Positions 18,147 through 27,580 are shown, counted from the stretch's first letter. The stretch: 64,000 bases of DNA from Streptomyces phaeolivaceus (GCF_009184865.1 NZ_CP045096.1:1488001-1552000); one strand, 5' to 3'. Notes: generated by a model from the sequence alone, not told the origin. Made by a program: numbers and translations.

Positions 18147-20894
18147 CTACGGCATCTTGTCGCCCACCAGCGCCAGGTTCTGGATCGCCGCCAGCCCGTA
18201 CAGCGCGGTCGCGTTGGTCGACACCCACGCCGCCTCGCTGCCGGGCACGAGCGCCGTCGGCCCCTCGATCTTCTTCGTGGACCAGTCGGTCGACTCCTTG
18301 TAGTCCCAGGTGTCGGCGCTGTTGTAGAACTGCCGCCAGGCACGGGCCGCCAGCTTGTCGTCGCCGAGTTGGACCGCCGCGTACGCGTCCTGCCGCGAGT
18401 GCCCCTGGAAGAGCAGCAGGCTCCCGAAGTTGGAGCCGTAGCGCGCCGCCTGTTCCGCCTTCGTCGCGTTGAAGTAGCGGCAGTAGTCGAGCCAGGCCTC
18501 CTTGAACTTCGGCATCTCGATCTGGTCGAGGAGTTCGGCGTTCAGCTCGACCAGGCCGAACATCGCCGAGAGGTGCGAGACACCGACCTTGGCCTCGGTG
18601 GCGACGGCGAACCGGCCGGTGTCGAGGTCGTAGAGCGCGCTGCCCTGGACGAAGCCGTTGGGCTGGGCAGCGATCGTCTCCATGGTCGACAGCACGCGCG
18701 CCTTGGCCTTCTCCCACTTGGGGCCGCGCCGCTCCCACTCGGTCAGCCATGCCGACACCAGGCCCGACCAGTCGGTGCCGAAGCCGATCGACAGGGCGTT
18801 GCGGTCGGGGGTGTAGGGCTCGGTGCGGATCTTGCGGATGGGGTCGAGGACGAGGAACGTCTCGTCGGAGTCGACGTTGGCGTGCATGAGGTCGCCGACG
18901 CGTTCGTCGGCGGTGAGGAAGTAGTAGTAGCGGCGGTACGTGGTGTTGGCGATCCGCTGCTGCTTGGCGCTGTCGGCGTAGTGCTGGACGCCGTGGCGGG
19001 TGCCGAGGCCGGCCCATTTGCCCAGGTGGTAGACGTCGACCTCGCCGGTGTGGCGGGTCATGGCCTCGGCGAAGCGGAAGATGTCCGCGCGTCCGGAGCG
19101 CATGTAGGCGAACCAGAGCCACAGGTCGGGCGAGAGTTCGGAGTTGTCCCAGGCGTAGCCGCCGACGTCGTAGCACCACTGGTGACGGCTGGGGTCGTAG
19201 CTGTGCATGATGTCGCCGTAGTCCCAGAAGCCGTACCACCGGCGCATCTCCACCTGGTCCTTGTAATAGGTGAAGAGGAAGTCGAGGTGGTCCTCGATCT
19301 TGGCCTTGGCCGCGGTGGAGCGGTCCGGTTCGGCGAACAGCCCGCCGAAGACGCCCGCCTTGACGAGCTGCTTGGGCGGGGTGGCGAGCTGCGGGGGTGT
19401 CCGGACGGCGTCGATCTGCCTGGCCATGTCCTCGGCGCCCGGGGTGGACTCATGGGCCCAGAAGAGGAGTTCGCTGGTGCGGGCGATGCCGTAGGGGGTG
19501 CCGAACTCGGGCTCGTAGTCCTCGTAGGTGATGTTGAGGCCTTCGAGTTGCTCGGGGTAGGTGTCCTGGCCCATGCCGTCGTGGTAGAAGCGCAGGTCCA
19601 TGGGCTGGGCCTCGGGCGACCAGAGCCAGAGGGTGACCTCGGCGGTGTCGGTGTGGGCGTCGCGGATGTCGAGCTGGGCGGGGAACTTCTCCCAGAAGTC
19701 CCGCAGCCCGAAGGCGAACCCGCCGGACGCGCCGCCGACGTAGCCGAAGCCGCTCGCCCGTCGGCCGCCGCCGGCCGGGATCCAGCCGTGGCCCTTCTTG
19801 GTGCGCTTGCGGACCGCGAAGCCGTCGGCGGACAGCTGCGAGAGCGTGTAGTCGCCCCACTCGGGGATGTACTGGAGACGGGTGGTGACCCGCTGGTCCC
19901 AGGTGGAGGGGTCGGGCAGCTTCTTCCCCTCGAACTGGGCCGTACGCACCGCCGTACCCGGGTCGCGCCGCAGCCCGGTGACACCCTTCACCGCCTCGCG
20001 CAGCAGCCCCGTGCCCTCGCCGCCGATCCGGATGTGCCGGTCGTACGCGGCGTCCCGCATCGGGACCTTGAAGCGGACGCCGATGCCGCGGATGAAGTCG
20101 CCGCTCGCCTTGCCGGGTTCCTGGGTGCCGTCGAAGGTGAGGGTGTGCACCATGCGGAACGACTCGGCGCCCGCGTAGAAGTAGAGCCGGATCGAGAACG
20201 GCAGCCAACTGCGGCTGCCCTTGCGGTGCTTGCCGTCGATGCGGACGACCGCGCGGACCGGCCCGCCCTGTTCGACCTCCACCTCGTCGATGACGCTCTC
20301 GAACCGCTCGTACTTCTCGGTGCCCTGGTCGCCGTCCTCGATCTCCGGCTGCCGCAGCAGGACCAGCCGACCGGTGTGGGCGATCTCGGTGGAGCCGCGC
20401 AGCACGGACTTCACGAGGGTGGAGCCGGACTTGCCGATCTTCGCGGTGATGACCCCGGTGGACACGTCGATGGTGCCGCCGCGCTTGTCGACGGTGACCT
20501 TCTTCTCCGGCGCGGCCGGGGTGCCGGCGGCGAGGGTGAGCTTGCCGGCACCGGCGCCCGCGCCCACCGCGTGCGCGGTCCACTTCACGGAGCCGTCGGG
20601 CCAGTAGCCGATCGGCCAGGACTGCACGGCCACGGCCTTGCCGTCCGCGTCGGTCAAGGAAAACGACTGTTCTTTTTCGTACGCGCCCTTCGGCCACGGC
20701 ACGCCCACCGTCGATCCGGGTGCGGCGCCGAGCCCGCCGTCCTCCAGCCAGTCCAGGGTCACCGGCTCCGCCTCCGCCGCCTCGGCTCCGGGCGCGGCCT
20801 GTGCGTGCGAACTCCCTAGCGCCCAGCTGAACTGCGCGGCGGCTCCGGCGACGGCGGCCGCCTTCAGAAGGGACCTGCGGTCGATGGGGGGCAT
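18147..20894 (-). CDS. Tat-exported YetA/exo-rhamnogalacturonan lyase-like (PL26-type) protein
   Basis: 915 residues from ATG 20894. The N-terminus has a twin-arginine signal (DRRSLLKAAAVAGAAA) with cleavage after the AQA region. The mature part has three blocks typical of PcRGLX/YetA proteins: an N-terminal barrel with VGVPWPKG and DGSVKWTAHAV, a central beta domain (FDGTQEPGKASGDFIRGIGV), and a large alpha-barrel with WYGFWDYGDIMHSYD and YDVGGYAWDN. Related fungal enzymes remove unsaturated disaccharides from rhamnogalacturonan I. Last gene of the transporter operon, which supports a pectin-fragment role; the exact bond cleaved is inferred. Confidence 0.78.
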   Translation of the reverse strand: MPPIDRRSLLKAAAVAGAAAQFSWALGSSHAQAAPGAEAAEAEPVTLDWLEDGGLGAAPGSTVGVPWPKGAYEKEQSFSLTDADGKAVAVQSWPIGYWPDGSVKWTAHAVGAGAGAGKLTLAAGTPAAPEKKVTVDKRGGTIDVSTGVITAKIGKSGSTLVKSVLRGSTEIAHTGRLVLLRQPEIEDGDQGTEKYERFESVIDEVEVEQGGPVRAVVRIDGKHRKGSRSWLPFSIRLYFYAGAESFRMVHTLTFDGTQEPGKASGDFIRGIGVRFKVPMRDAAYDRHIRIGGEGTGLLREAVKGVTGLRRDPGTAVRTAQFEGKKLPDPSTWDQRVTTRLQYIPEWGDYTLSQLSADGFAVRKRTKKGHGWIPAGGGRRASGFGYVGGASGGFAFGLRDFWEKFPAQLDIRDAHTDTAEVTLWLWSPEAQPMDLRFYHDGMGQDTYPEQLEGLNITYEDYEPEFGTPYGIARTSELLFWAHESTPGAEDMARQIDAVRTPPQLATPPKQLVKAGVFGGLFAEPDRSTAAKAKIEDHLDFLFTYYKDQVEMRRWYGFWDYGDIMHSYDPSRHQWCYDVGGYAWDNSELSPDLWLWFAYMRSGRADIFRFAEAMTRHTGEVDVYHLGKWAGLGTRHGVQHYADSAKQQRIANTTYRRYYYFLTADERVGDLMHANVDSDETFLVLDPIRKIRTEPYTPDRNALSIGFGTDWSGLVSAWLTEWERRGPKWEKAKARVLSTMETIAAQPNGFVQGSALYDLDTGRFAVATEAKVGVSHLSAMFGLVELNAELLDQIEMPKFKEAWLDYCRYFNATKAEQAARYGSNFGSLLLFQGHSRQDAYAAVQLGDDKLAARAWRQFYNSADTWDYKESTDWSTKKIEGPTALVPGSEAAWVSTNATALYGLAAIQNLALVGDKMP

Positions 20895-21008
20895 GGCCTT
20901 ATCCTTTCCGTACGGGAAGTCTTGCGTGCGGGTTAGTCAGGGGCATGACAGAGAGAGGTGCGGCGCCTCCGGAGGCGCCGACCCGGGTGCGGGGCACCGC
21001 CGCCACGG

Positions 21009-21641
21009 TCAGCGGCGGCGCCGGTGCCGTTCCTCCACAGCGAGGGCCGCCGCCGCGACGGCCCCGAGGACCGGCACCGCCAGCGGCGCGACGAACCAGG
21101 CGGAGCAGACCACCACGGCCAGCCCGCCGACGAGCAGAAAGGATCCGGCGGGGTCGAGCACGGTCCGCCGCACGGCCGCGCCGAGCAGGGCCCGCCAGGT
21201 GGTGCCCGGCCGCCAGAGCGCCGCCGCGCGCAGCCCGGCGACGACGGCGCCGATCAGCGCGAGCACCCCGATCGCGCCGACCAGCGGCCCGCCCGGGATG
21301 CCGGCGCGTACGGCCAGGACGTCCACCCAGACGGCCGCGAGCGCCGCCCAGCCGGCGAGCCCGACGAGCCAGCCGCCGCGCACCGCCGCCCGGAAGTCGG
21401 CCACGAACTCCCGCCATCCGCCGCCCTCATGGGCCGTACGGCGTCGCAGATGCCGCGAACCGGCGGCGAACGCGGCGGGGTACGTCACCAGCGGCAGCGA
21501 GGCCAGCGCGATCCACACCCCGGTGAGCAGACACTCGGCGAACAGCGCGAACCGCTGGGCGAGCAAGGACTCCTCACGGGGCGCGGCGGACTTCGCGGGA
21601 ACGCGGTCACGGGTGCGGTTCCGCGTGCGGGTCAGGGCCAT
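21009..21641 (-). CDS. YesL-like DUF624 membrane protein
   Basis: 210 residues from ATG 21641, with about five membrane spans (near 35-60, 100-120, 125-150, 165-185 and after). The order of a short charged N-terminus, a pair of hydrophobic helices with a conserved Pro/Tyr turn (LASLPLVTYPAAFA) and a DF loop matches DUF624/YesL proteins. In Bacillus subtilis yesL lies in the rhamnogalacturonan cluster beside the same type of ABC transporter. Function is unknown, perhaps assembly or regulation of the transporter. It lies 12 bases from the permease gene and belongs to the operon. Confidence 0.75.
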   Translation of the reverse strand: MALTRTRNRTRDRVPAKSAAPREESLLAQRFALFAECLLTGVWIALASLPLVTYPAAFAAGSRHLRRRTAHEGGGWREFVADFRAAVRGGWLVGLAGWAALAAVWVDVLAVRAGIPGGPLVGAIGVLALIGAVVAGLRAAALWRPGTTWRALLGAAVRRTVLDPAGSFLLVGGLAVVVCSAWFVAPLAVPVLGAVAAAALAVEERHRRRR

Positions 21642-21653
21642 GGTCAGCTCACC

Positions 21654-22553
21654 TCAGCCCTTCAGACCCGAGGTGGCCATGCCGTCGATCAGATAGCGCT
21701 GGAAGGCGAGGAAGAAGGCGAGCACCGGCAGCAGCGCCACCAGCGACATCGCGATCATGCCTCCGTAGTTGGCCACGGCGTCCTGGTCCACGAACATCTT
21801 CAGCCCGAGTGAGACCGTGTACTTGTCGGGCTCGTTCAGATAGATCAACGGGCCCATGAAGTCGTTCCAGGCGTTGATGAAGGTGAAGATCGCGCTGGTG
21901 ATGAGCGCGGGCCGGCACAGCGGCAGCACGATCGACCAGTAGATCCGGAAGTGCCCGCAGCCGTCGAGCCGGGCCGCCTCGTCGAGTTCCTTGGGCAGGT
22001 TCCGCATGAACTGCACCATCAGGAAGACGAAGAACGCCTCCGTGGCCAGGTACTTCGGCAGCAGCAACGGAGTGTAGGTGTTGATCATCTCCATGTTGCG
22101 GAACAGCACGTACTGCGGGATCAGCAGCACGTGGTAGGGCAACAGGAGCGTGCCGATCATCAGTGTGAAGAGCAGATTGCGCCCCGCGAACTTGATCTTC
22201 GAGAAGGCGTACGCGGTCAGTGAGCAGGAGACGAGGATCCCGACCACCGAACCGAGGGCGAGGGTGAGGGAGTTGAGGAAGAACGTGGAGATCGGGATGT
22301 CGGCGATGCCGTCGGTGAGCCGGGTGTAGTTGGTGAGGATCGGGTCGCTCGGCAGCAGGTCCAGACTGCCGACGATGTCCTCGCTCTTCTTGAGCGAGCC
22401 GCCGATCACCCAGATCACCGGGTAGAGGATCACCGCGAGGACGGCGAGCGCCCCGATGTGCCAGGCGAGGGAACCGGGGAGCCTGCGGCGCAGGGCGCCC
22501 GCCCGCGCGGACGGGGCCGGGGCGGGGGTGATCTCGGTGGCCTGTGCGCTCAT
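21654..22553 (-). CDS. ABC sugar transporter permease (YesQ/LplC-like)
   Basis: 299 residues from ATG 22553, overlapping the upstream permease stop by one base (TGATG). Six membrane spans are visible. The cytoplasmic EAA loop, LPKELDEAARLDGCGHFRIY, is the contact point for the ATPase subunit. With its partner it imports oligosaccharides. No ATPase is encoded in the operon, so it presumably uses a shared MsiK-type ATPase, as is common for Streptomyces sugar transporters (inference). Confidence 0.93.
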   Translation of the reverse strand: MSAQATEITPAPAPSARAGALRRRLPGSLAWHIGALAVLAVILYPVIWVIGGSLKKSEDIVGSLDLLPSDPILTNYTRLTDGIADIPISTFFLNSLTLALGSVVGILVSCSLTAYAFSKIKFAGRNLLFTLMIGTLLLPYHVLLIPQYVLFRNMEMINTYTPLLLPKYLATEAFFVFLMVQFMRNLPKELDEAARLDGCGHFRIYWSIVLPLCRPALITSAIFTFINAWNDFMGPLIYLNEPDKYTVSLGLKMFVDQDAVANYGGMIAMSLVALLPVLAFFLAFQRYLIDGMATSGLKG

Positions 22554-23557
22554 CAGGCACCCTCCTCGTAGTGCACCCAGCGCTTCTGGGACCAGAACAG
22601 CACCGCCGTCACCAGCGCGACCGCGACCAGCAGCAGCCAGGCCATGGCGGAGGCCAGGCCCATCCGGCTGTTCTCGAAGCCCTGGACGTACAGATAACAG
22701 GTGTAGACCATCGAGCCGTCGGCCGGACCGCAGGCGTTGCCTCCGGCGCCGCCGCCGACGATGTAGGCCGAGCTGAAGATCTGGAACGAGTGGATCGTCT
22801 CCAGCAGGATGTTGAAGAAGAGGACCGGGGAGATCATCGGCAGGGTGATGTTCCAGAACCGCCGCCATTTGCCCGCCCCGTCGACCTCGGCGGCCTCGTA
22901 CAGCTCACGCGGGACCTGCTTGAGACCGGCGAGGAAGATGACCATGGGCGCGCCGAACTGCCAGACGGTCAGCGCCACCAGGCTGTAGATGATCAGCTCC
23001 GGGTCGCCGATCCAGCCGCCGGCGTCGATGCCGAAGATCCGCTGGGTGCGGTCGACGATCGCGTCGTCGGAGAAGATCGCCTTCCACACGATCGCGACGG
23101 AGACACTGGCCCCGATCAGCGACGGCGCGTAGAAGGCGGCCCGGTAGAAGGCCTGGCCGCGTCGGTTCTGGGCCAGCAGCAGCGCCACACCGAGGGCCAG
23201 CAGCAGCTTGAGCGGTGTCCCGACGACGACGTACCACAGCGTCACCCGCACCGAGTGGCGCCAGCGCGGGTCCGCGAACATCTCCGAGAAGTTGCCGAGG
23301 CCGATCCACCTGGGCGCGTCGAACAGGTTGTAGTCGGTGAAGGCGAAGTAGAGCGAGGCGATCATCGGCCCCGCTGTGAGCAGCAGGAAACCGGCGATCC
23401 ACGGGGACATGAAGAGATAGCCGGCCAGGTTCTCCCGGCGGCCCCGCCGCAGCAGCGCGGCGGGGCTCGGGGCGTCGGCCGGACCGTGCCGCGGCTCGGA
23501 GCGCTCGTCCTTGGACAGGCCCTCCGTCGCAGGGGCGTGTGTCACGGTGGTTCCCAT
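22553..23557 (-). CDS. ABC sugar transporter permease (YesP/LplB-like)
   Basis: 334 residues from ATG 23557, overlapping the binding-protein stop by one base. A ~40-residue polar N-terminal tail precedes six spans, beginning with AGYLFMSPWIAGFLLLTAGP. The EAA loop is VPRELYEAAEVDGAGKWRRFW. It forms the membrane pore with the second permease. The order of binding protein, YesP-like, YesQ-like, YesL-like and YetA-like genes strongly suggests uptake of pectin-derived oligosaccharides, especially rhamnogalacturonides. Confidence 0.93.
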   Translation of the reverse strand: MGTTVTHAPATEGLSKDERSEPRHGPADAPSPAALLRRGRRENLAGYLFMSPWIAGFLLLTAGPMIASLYFAFTDYNLFDAPRWIGLGNFSEMFADPRWRHSVRVTLWYVVVGTPLKLLLALGVALLLAQNRRGQAFYRAAFYAPSLIGASVSVAIVWKAIFSDDAIVDRTQRIFGIDAGGWIGDPELIIYSLVALTVWQFGAPMVIFLAGLKQVPRELYEAAEVDGAGKWRRFWNITLPMISPVLFFNILLETIHSFQIFSSAYIVGGGAGGNACGPADGSMVYTCYLYVQGFENSRMGLASAMAWLLLVAVALVTAVLFWSQKRWVHYEEGA

Positions 23558-24846
23558 CAGGTGCCGAGAGCCGTCTTCGACTCGGTGAAGAACTGCTTGA
23601 CGGCCTCGTCCACCGTGCGCGTGCCCAGCGCGAGTTCGTCACCGATGCGCAGGAAGGCGGCCTCACAGATGTCCGCGCCGTTCGGGTGCGGGGTGATGGG
23701 CTCCAGGACACCCGCCGCGACCAGCGACTCCTCGTACTCGGCGATCGCCTTGTTGACCGGGTCCGTCGGCTGGTAGGCGTCGTACTGGGCCTGGGTGGCG
23801 GGCACCCCCCGGTCGTAGCCCATGATCTTGGCGACCTCGGGCTCGTGCACCATGAAGTCGATGAACTGCGCGACCTCCTTGGGGTGCTGGGTGCGCTTGG
23901 AGGCGCTGAGCATGAGGGAGCCGAGGTACTGGCCGGTCCTCTTGCCGTCGGTGGTGGGGATGGGGGCGAGACCGTACTCGCTCTTGCCCTCGGAGGTGTA
24001 GCGGACGGTGAAGTTGTCCCAGGTGAACTCACCGGCGGCCAGTTCCGCGGCGACCGCCGACTTGGGCTTGATCTGGGCGACCTTCTTGGGGTCGGCGTAG
24101 AGACCCTCTTCGAGGCCCTTCTCGGCCTTCGCCCACCAGGCCTTCAGATCGGCCTCGGTGAAGCCGAGCCCGTCCTCGGTGAAGAACGCCTTGCCGTTCT
24201 GGCGCAGATAGAGGTCGTAGAGGTACATGACGCCGTACATGCCGCTGTCGCCGGCCCGGCCCGCCTTCTCCCGGATCTTCTTCATCGCCGCGTCGAAGTC
24301 GTCCCAGGTCCAGCCCTGCTCCGGCTTCACCCCGGACTTGGTGTAGACGGGCTTGTCGATCACCAGTGCCATCGAGTTGGAGCCGACCGGGACGCCGAGC
24401 AGTTTTCCGTCGACCTCGCCGAACTTCTCCAGGCCGGCTCTGAAGCCGTCCAGGGAGAGGTTGCCCGCCTCGACCTGTGGGCTCAGATCGAGCAGTACAT
24501 TCTTCGCGTCATATTTCCGCAGGAAACCGATGGCATTCTGGAACACATCCGGCGGATTTCCACCGGAGGCCTGGGTGTTGAACTTCTTCCAGAAGTCGGG
24601 ATAGACCTGGAAGTCGGTCTTCACCTTGATCTTCGGGTACTTCTTCTCGAATAGCGCGATGGTCTTCTTGATGCGCTGCGCGCGGTCCTCCGCACCCCAC
24701 CAGGCGTAACGGATCGTCACCGTCCCGTCCCCCGCGCCACTGTCACCACCACAGGCCGTGGCCGTCGCCCCCAGCCCCGCGACGGCCAGTGAGGCTCCCG
24801 CCGCCTTGAGGACCGTCCGCCTCTCAACGTTCCTGTTTTGCTGCAT
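23557..24846 (-). CDS. Sugar-binding lipoprotein of the ABC transporter (YesO-like)
   Basis: 429 residues from ATG 24846, with GGGAGG upstream. The signal has a twin-arginine motif (ERRTVLKAAG) and a lipobox ending at C32 (ATAC), so it is exported folded and lipid-anchored. The rest is a family 1 solute-binding fold (VTIRYAWWGAEDRAQRIKKT..., then FKEYPKIKV-like block). It captures the oligosaccharide outside the membrane. It is the first gene of the operon. An in-frame upstream ATG at 24912 would put the operator inside the gene and lacks a signal-like start, so I rejected it. Confidence 0.92.
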   Translation of the reverse strand: MQQNRNVERRTVLKAAGASLAVAGLGATATACGGDSGAGDGTVTIRYAWWGAEDRAQRIKKTIALFEKKYPKIKVKTDFQVYPDFWKKFNTQASGGNPPDVFQNAIGFLRKYDAKNVLLDLSPQVEAGNLSLDGFRAGLEKFGEVDGKLLGVPVGSNSMALVIDKPVYTKSGVKPEQGWTWDDFDAAMKKIREKAGRAGDSGMYGVMYLYDLYLRQNGKAFFTEDGLGFTEADLKAWWAKAEKGLEEGLYADPKKVAQIKPKSAVAAELAAGEFTWDNFTVRYTSEGKSEYGLAPIPTTDGKRTGQYLGSLMLSASKRTQHPKEVAQFIDFMVHEPEVAKIMGYDRGVPATQAQYDAYQPTDPVNKAIAEYEESLVAAGVLEPITPHPNGADICEAAFLRIGDELALGTRTVDEAVKQFFTESKTALGT

Positions 24847-24894
24847 GGTTGAGCCTCCCCGCGACGCCGAGTCCCGCGCCATGAATCGTTTCAA

Positions 24895-24906
24895 GTAAGC
24901 GCTTGC
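24895..24906. promoter_or_regulatory. LacI-type operator upstream of the rhamnogalacturonan operon
   Basis: GTAAGCGCTTGC, a near-palindrome around AAGCGCTT (24897-24904), lies about 50 bases before the binding-protein start. The core matches operators bound by LacI-family sugar repressors. No LacI gene is in this window, so the regulator must be encoded elsewhere. Confidence 0.6.
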
Positions 24907-24912
24907 TGGCAC

Positions 24913-25360
24913 AAGGTACGGAGCCCCTCAGGTGACGTCAATGATTCGGACAGGAATTGATGGAAAGCGGATCGGCCGCCGCCCCGGGGGCGACGGCGCC
25001 GCAGGTGACGGCAGGTCAACCGAAAGCGCAGGTAGGGGAGTTGCGATCGACAGGTCGAACGCGTCCAGGGTCGCCGGACGGCGAACGCATGAGGCTGAAA
25101 GGAGTCAGCGGGACGACCGCGGCGCCTCCCGCCGGACCGCACCCGGACCGCACCCGGAGCACCTCCGGAGCACGGCGGACCGGCCGGAAGCGGGTCCCGG
25201 GCGAGGCGGGAGAAGCACTGGATCCGGCCATATCCGGGCGGGTTCGCGGGCGGGTTCACGGGCGGCACTACCGCCGACCGACCTTCACCGCATACGGGAT
25301 CTCCAGGAGTCGCACGGCCCGGCCGGCGCCGCGCACACCTTCGCGCGGCCACGACGAGAA
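24913..25360. other. Gene-poor region upstream of the sugar operon
   Basis: About 450 bases. Several overlapping open frames exist on both strands, but none has a ribosome site, a recognisable product or a preferred codon bias, so I call no gene. The region holds the 5' end of the sugar operon and ends at the terminator of tRNA-Val. Confidence 0.6.
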
Positions 25361-25394
25361 GCGGCCCGGTCCACGTTTCCGTGGACCGGGCCGC
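25361..25394. terminator. Terminator downstream of tRNA-Val
   Basis: GCGGCCCGGTCCACG (25361-25375), loop TTTC, and the exact complement (25380-25394): a perfect 15-bp stem just 3' of the minus-strand tRNA. Confidence 0.85.
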
Positions 25395-25404
25395 CGTCAT
25401 CCGG

Positions 25405-25476
25405 TGGGCGATACTGGGTTCGAACCAGTGACCTCTTCGGTGTGAACGAAGCGCTCTCCCACTGAGCTAATCGCCC
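25405..25476 (-). tRNA. tRNA-Val (anticodon CAC), second copy
   Basis: Identical over 72 nt to the gene at 14936-15007, including anticodon loop TTCACAC. The flanks differ apart from a few bases, so it is an independently placed duplicate 10.5 kb away. Confidence 0.97.
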
Positions 25477-25554
25477 GGACGCAGGAAGAACATTACCCCA
25501 TGTCAGGGGGTGCCCCCGACCAGGTTCGCAATCCCCGCGCCACCCTGCCCGCGC

Positions 25555-26034
25555 TCACTGGTCCTTGATGTTCCAGGGCATCTCGAAGCCGAACTTCCAG
25601 ACGTAGACACCGACGAGAACGGCCACGATCACCAGGCCGATCGTCGTCAGAATGATGTTGCGCCGCCGCACCTTGGGGTCGAGGGCGCGCTCGGTGGCCT
25701 CGGTGACCTTCCGCTTGGTCCAGCGGAGCACCAGTTGGGCCCAGACGAACTCGGTCGCCCAGATCGCCATGCCGCCGAAGATCACGATCCAACCGGGGCC
25801 GGGCAGCGGCAGCATGATCACACCCGCGACCACCACCGCGAGCCCGACGACGAAGATCGCCACCTGCCAGCTGAGGTGCAGCATCCGCCGGGCTCTGACG
25901 AATTCCGGCGCACGAGATCCGAGCGGCGCTTCGTTCTTGGCCACATCGGCCTCACTGTTCGCTACGTTTGTGTCACTCTTCGTTCCGTCGGCCGCCACGG
26001 CGACCTCCCCCGTCCCGTAACTCCCCGTGTCCAT
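25555..26034 (-). CDS. PGPGW-motif membrane protein (TIGR02611-like)
   Basis: 159 residues from ATG 26034. After a ~45-residue polar N-terminus there are two spans forming a hairpin (about 55-90) with the conserved turn LPLPGPGWIVIFGG, and a third span near 130-150. The PGPGW motif defines a family of small actinobacterial membrane proteins of unknown function. It is divergent from ssgB with about 190 bases between them, so the two share a control region. Confidence 0.85.
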   Translation of the reverse strand: MDTGSYGTGEVAVAADGTKSDTNVANSEADVAKNEAPLGSRAPEFVRARRMLHLSWQVAIFVVGLAVVVAGVIMLPLPGPGWIVIFGGMAIWATEFVWAQLVLRWTKRKVTEATERALDPKVRRRNIILTTIGLVIVAVLVGVYVWKFGFEMPWNIKDQ

Positions 26035-26225
26035 ACGGCCAAACCCTACCGGAGAGAAACCGGTCACCGGAATGGTCGTACCCACAGAAGACGGTCTCGG
26101 CCGTATGAGCTACCAAAAGCGACGCAAAACTCCCAGAGGGGTTTACAACGGCACCGTAGGTGGCATGTCGATTTCGCCGACGTGCGAATCCCCGAGCGCA
26201 CACTGAGCGAAAGGCCTTGGCGCTT

Positions 26226-26639
26226 ATGAACACCACGGTCAGCTGCGAGCTGCACCTGCGCCTCGTTGTGTCGAGCGAGTCCTCACTGCCTGTTCCCGCG
26301 GGACTGCGGTATGACACGGCCGATCCCTACGCCGTGCACGCCACCTTCCACACCGGAGCAGAGGAAACGGTCGAATGGGTGTTCGCCCGCGACCTCCTCG
26401 CCGAGGGCCTGCACCGGCCCACCGGCACCGGCGACGTCCGTGTCTGGCCGTCGCGCAGTCACGGCCAGGGCGTCGTGTGCATCGCCCTGAGCTCCCCGGA
26501 GGGCGAGGCCCTCCTCGAAGCCCCGGCGCGGGCCCTGGAGTCCTTCCTGAAGCGCACGGACGCCGCCGTGCCACCCGGCACGGAGCACCGGCACTTCGAC
26601 CTCGACCAGGAGCTCTCCCACATCCTGGCCGAGAGCTAG
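26226..26639 (+). CDS. ssgB: Sporulation-specific cell division protein SsgB
   Basis: 137 residues from ATG 26226. I recognise it as SsgB: the protein starts MNTTVSCELHLRLV and has the SsgA-like family core (DPYAVHATFHTG, then WVFARDLLAEGL and DVRVWPS). SsgB is the only SsgA-like protein shared by all sporulating streptomycetes-like genera. It recruits FtsZ to future septum sites in aerial hyphae, under the direction of SsgA. Its presence is the strongest single marker that this is a sporulating actinomycete. In S. coelicolor it is a monocistronic, developmentally controlled gene. Confidence 0.97.
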   Translation: MNTTVSCELHLRLVVSSESSLPVPAGLRYDTADPYAVHATFHTGAEETVEWVFARDLLAEGLHRPTGTGDVRVWPSRSHGQGVVCIALSSPEGEALLEAPARALESFLKRTDAAVPPGTEHRHFDLDQELSHILAES

Positions 26640-26938
26640 GGCGAGGCCCCAGAGAGCCGCCCGGCGCCGTCCACTCGGGGAGACGGCTCGGGCCAAGACA
26701 ACCGAATACGGCTTTCAGGCCGACCCAACGACGCCGTCGTCGCGGACCTCCGCGCGGCGGCGTCGCCCTGTCGTCACCGAGCGCGACGGGAACCGGGCAC
26801 CAATCGCTCCCCTGGCCCGTTCCGCTCGTACCAGGGCGCTCCGGGACGGTCCGCACCGGCCCACCGCCTCGCCGAGCGATTACCATCGGCCAGCATCGAC
26901 GGGCGCCCGCCCGACCCGCGCAGGCCAGGGAGCGAAAC

Positions 26939-27499
26939 GTGCTGATCACCCACGACACCCGGTGTTCCCTCGACGCCGTGGTGGATCTGGTGAACACCGC
27001 GCCGGACGACGACACGGCGACGGACGGGCTCGCGACTGTCGCGGCGCTCGCCGACTTCGTACGAAACCACGAGGTCAGCGATGTCGGTGTGCTGTCGGAG
27101 TTCGATCTCGCGGCCGTGCGCAAGGTCCGCGGCCGGTTCGCCGAGGTCTTCGCCGCGCCCGACGCGGCCTCGGCCGCCTCGGTCATCAACGATCTGATCG
27201 CCGCGGCCGGCACCACCCCCCGGCTCACCGATCACGACGGCTACGACTGGCATGTGCACTACTTCGCGCCCGGCGCGTCGCTCGCCGACCATCTCTCGGC
27301 CGACTGCGGCATGGCGCTCGCCTTCTTCGTGGTCGCCGGGGAGCAGGAGCGGCTGCGCCGCTGCGAGGCCCCCGACTGCCGGCGCGCCTTCGTCGACCTC
27401 TCCCGCAACCGCTCACGGCGCTACTGCGACAGCCGCACCTGCGGAAACCGCCTGCATGTGGCCGCGTACCGGGCACGCCGCAAGGAGGCGGCGGGCTGA
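26939..27499 (+). CDS. CGNR zinc-finger (ABATE domain) putative transcription regulator
   Basis: 186 residues from GTG 26939, with GGGAG nine bases upstream. The N-terminal ~125 residues form the ABATE (helical, stress-related) domain, and the C-terminal CGNR zinc finger has the pattern C-x4-C (CEAPDC), then SRRYCDSRTCGNRLHVAAYRAR, containing C, C and the CGNR signature. The family is predicted to bind DNA and act as a regulator. It ends at a terminator shared with the convergent 50-residue gene. Confidence 0.88.
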   Translation: MLITHDTRCSLDAVVDLVNTAPDDDTATDGLATVAALADFVRNHEVSDVGVLSEFDLAAVRKVRGRFAEVFAAPDAASAASVINDLIAAAGTTPRLTDHDGYDWHVHYFAPGASLADHLSADCGMALAFFVVAGEQERLRRCEAPDCRRAFVDLSRNRSRRYCDSRTCGNRLHVAAYRARRKEAAG

Positions 27500-27543
27500 C
27501 GGACGGCGTCCGGCCGACAGCGAGGGGGCGGCGTACGGGGCTG

Positions 27544-27580
27544 ACGGAGCCCTCGACGGGTGGCGTCAGGGGCTCCGTTT
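27544..27580. terminator. Terminator between convergent genes
   Basis: ACGGAGCCC (27544-27552) and GGGCTCCGT (27570-27578) form a perfect 9-bp stem followed by TT, between the CGNR gene and the small gene at 27586. Confidence 0.7.

Noticed and set aside
24913..25404. Open frames on both strands before tRNA-Val
   Set aside because: No ribosome sites, Arg/Pro/Gly-biased shadow composition, no family resemblance; one runs into the tRNA.
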